This document shows, one piece after another, positions 7,027 to 7,808 of a DNA stretch of 7,808 nt. A program made the position numbers and the translations under genes. The number at the start of each line of letters is the position of its first letter. Within the stretch, counting starts at the first letter, position 1. Source of the stretch: Bacillota bacterium (lineage in GTDB: Bacteria; Bacillota; Clostridia; Peptostreptococcales; Anaerovoracaceae); contig JAAWDW010000076.1 in the NCBI GenBank assembly GCA_022793975.1, positions 1-7,808 of the forward strand, in the 5' to 3' direction. The notes beneath the pieces are model-generated. The model worked only from the letters and a program-made list of their open reading frames with translations. It had not been told where the DNA came from and searched no databases.

Positions 7027-7148
7027 TATCCGCATATAAAATAGACAACTGTCAATGTAACAGTACAGCATATTTCCCCGGTGGAGCAACTCAAATGCTC
7101 CGGGTCAACAAGCAGTTTCTCGTAATAATGCTGCAAAGCTCGATAACT
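7011..7148 (-). other. Start-less open frame, possible decayed coding sequence
   Basis: Between a TAA at 7151-7149 and a TGA at 7013-7011 the minus strand stays open for 45 codons. The inferred peptide begins SYRALQHYYEKLLVDPEHLS and continues into a hydrophobic C-terminal part ending GYWLLL. It reads like real protein sequence (a helical, charged first half), but it has no ATG or GTG, only a poor TTG at 7136-7134 without a ribosome binding site. I do not recognise the family. It may be a remnant of a lost gene or mobile element, or chance. It shares its bases with the inverted repeats at 7066-7133 and lies upstream of the operon promoter. Confidence 0.25.
7066..7133. repeat. Nested inverted repeats in the intergenic region
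   Basis: The inner hairpin pairs GGAGCA (7083-7088) with TGCTCC (7096-7101) around a 7-base loop. It is extended by CCC (7077-7079) with GGG (7102-7104) across a 3-base bulge. An outer pair, CAGCAT (7066-7071) and ATGCTG (7128-7133), encloses it. A separate ACTGT/ACAGT hairpin lies at 7048-7064. No U-run follows on either strand, so this is not a standard terminator. It could be a structured RNA element, a protein-binding site, or the end of a vanished mobile element. Confidence 0.45.
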
Positions 7149-7173
7149 TTAAGCCGAAAATAACCAAAATTGC

Positions 7174-7215
7174 AAATAAGGAGTAAAAATCACATATGAC
7201 TTCTGCTCCTTATTT
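7174..7215 (-). terminator. Candidate terminator of the DUF554 gene
   Basis: A perfect 10-bp inverted repeat, AAATAAGGAG with CTCCTTATTT, can be extended by a G·U and an A-U pair to leave a loop of 18 bases. It lies 45 bases beyond the DUF554 stop. In that gene's direction the 3' arm ends in ATTT and is followed by GCAATTTT, an interrupted U-rich tail, so termination may be moderate. The plus-strand side is also T-rich. It separates DUF554 from the next operon. Confidence 0.55.
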
Positions 7216-7260
7216 CTTATTAAAATCAATTATTATCTTAATTACATTATAAATAGAAAG

Positions 7261-7808
7261 CTACATAAAATTGCATAATATGAACGGCATAAATACAGCA
7301 GGCAGCATATTCATCACTTTTATATTAGTAATATCCAGCATATTAATACCGATCATCATAATTAAAAGTGAGCCGGCACAGGTCATTTCCGCTACCATAT
7401 AATCTGATATAAACACCGAAATATACTGTGAAAGAAGTACAAGCGCACCTTGATATAAAAGTACACAAAATGCAGAAAAGGCAACACCTATACCCATAGC
7501 AGAAGCAAATGCCACAGCTGAAATGCCATCCAGCAGCGCCTTTGTGTAAAGAGTCGTATTGTCACCCGTAAGTCCCGCATCAAACGAGCCCATTATCGCC
7601 ATCGCTCCTATGCAGAACATAAGCGTTCCTGTGACAAAACCATCGGCAAACCTGCTTTCACTTCCGGGTTTCTGAAACTTATTTCCTATTCTTTCCGCAA
7701 ACTTCGTAAAGTGTTTGTCAATATCTATGAGTTCTCCTATAATGGTACCAAGTGCCATAGAAATTACGAGTACAAGTGTATTTTCTCCTTGAAATGCTCC
7801 CGAAATTC
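7261..7808 (-). CDS. DUF554 family membrane protein (C-terminal part)
   Basis: The last 182 codons or so of a gene whose start lies beyond the right edge. The frame is open to the edge, and residues upstream of the internal Met (ISGAFQGENTLVLVIS) match the family, so the ATG at 7758 is not the true start. DUF554 proteins (YdfK/YqgA type) are polytopic membrane proteins of about 230 residues with no established transport substrate. Characteristic stretches are ALGTIIGELIDID, FVTGTLMFCIGAMAIMGSFD, GLTGDNTTLYTKALLDGISA, FASAMGIGVAFSAF and VLLYQGALVLLS, with several hydrophobic helices. The C-terminus NIKVMNMLPAVFMPFILCNF is intact. The gene is followed by a candidate terminator and appears to be a separate transcription unit from the operon to its left. 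Confidence 0.92.
   Translation of the reverse strand, partial: ISGAFQGENTLVLVISMALGTIIGELIDIDKHFTKFAERIGNKFQKPGSESRFADGFVTGTLMFCIGAMAIMGSFDAGLTGDNTTLYTKALLDGISAVAFASAMGIGVAFSAFCVLLYQGALVLLSQYISVFISDYMVAEMTCAGSLLIMMIGINMLDITNIKVMNMLPAVFMPFILCNFM

Noticed and set aside
7196..7252. Plus-strand mini-gene of 18 codons (MTSAPYFLLKSIIILITL) with AAGGAG upstream, resembling a small hydrophobic toxin
   Set aside because: The apparent ribosome binding site is one arm of the terminator stem, spacing is 12 bases, and no plus-strand promoter is seen.
1..7808. Defence island, CRISPR array, transposon or prophage
   Set aside because: No repeat-spacer pattern, transposase, integrase, nuclease or helicase genes; ung is a normal repair gene in normal form.

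Overview
All the genes here lie on the minus strand, so transcription runs from right to left. The gene set is typical of an anaerobic Firmicute of the class Clostridia, probably a gut lineage of the Lachnospiraceae or Oscillospiraceae type. The signs are A-rich Shine-Dalgarno sites, moderate G+C by eye, a LemA/DUF2207 pair, the ACT/UPF0210 pair and a DUF6873 protein. This is inference from gene families; there is no rRNA to confirm it.

Layout from right to left. The right edge (7261-7808) holds the C-terminal part of a DUF554 membrane protein, followed by a candidate terminator (7174-7215). A gene-free stretch of about 340 bases (6918-7260) contains that terminator, nested inverted repeats with a start-less open frame that may be decayed coding sequence, and a good sigma-A type promoter (6998-7026). 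That promoter appears to drive a tight seven-gene operon down to position 180: a DUF6873 pentein-fold protein, an Elp3-like radical SAM protein, a small ACT-domain protein, a UPF0210 (PFL-like) protein, uracil-DNA glycosylase Ung, a LemA protein and a large DUF2207 membrane protein. Gaps between genes run from a 1-base overlap to 35 bases, and none contains a terminator. At the left edge (1-50) another minus-strand gene seems to begin with a signal peptide.

Function. Only Ung has a well-defined biochemical role, removing uracil from DNA. The ACT and UPF0210 genes are a widely conserved neighbouring pair whose role is not known. The radical SAM protein has the Elp3-type catalytic half but no acetyltransferase half. 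LemA and DUF2207 are membrane proteins often found together, with no agreed function. The operon therefore looks like conserved housekeeping genes of mostly unknown role. I see no transposase, integrase, CRISPR array, toxin-antitoxin pair or recognisable defence system. The main points of interest are a corrected start for the first operon gene, the TAATG coupling of a pentein-fold protein to an Elp3-like radical SAM protein, and the odd intergenic block at 7011-7150.
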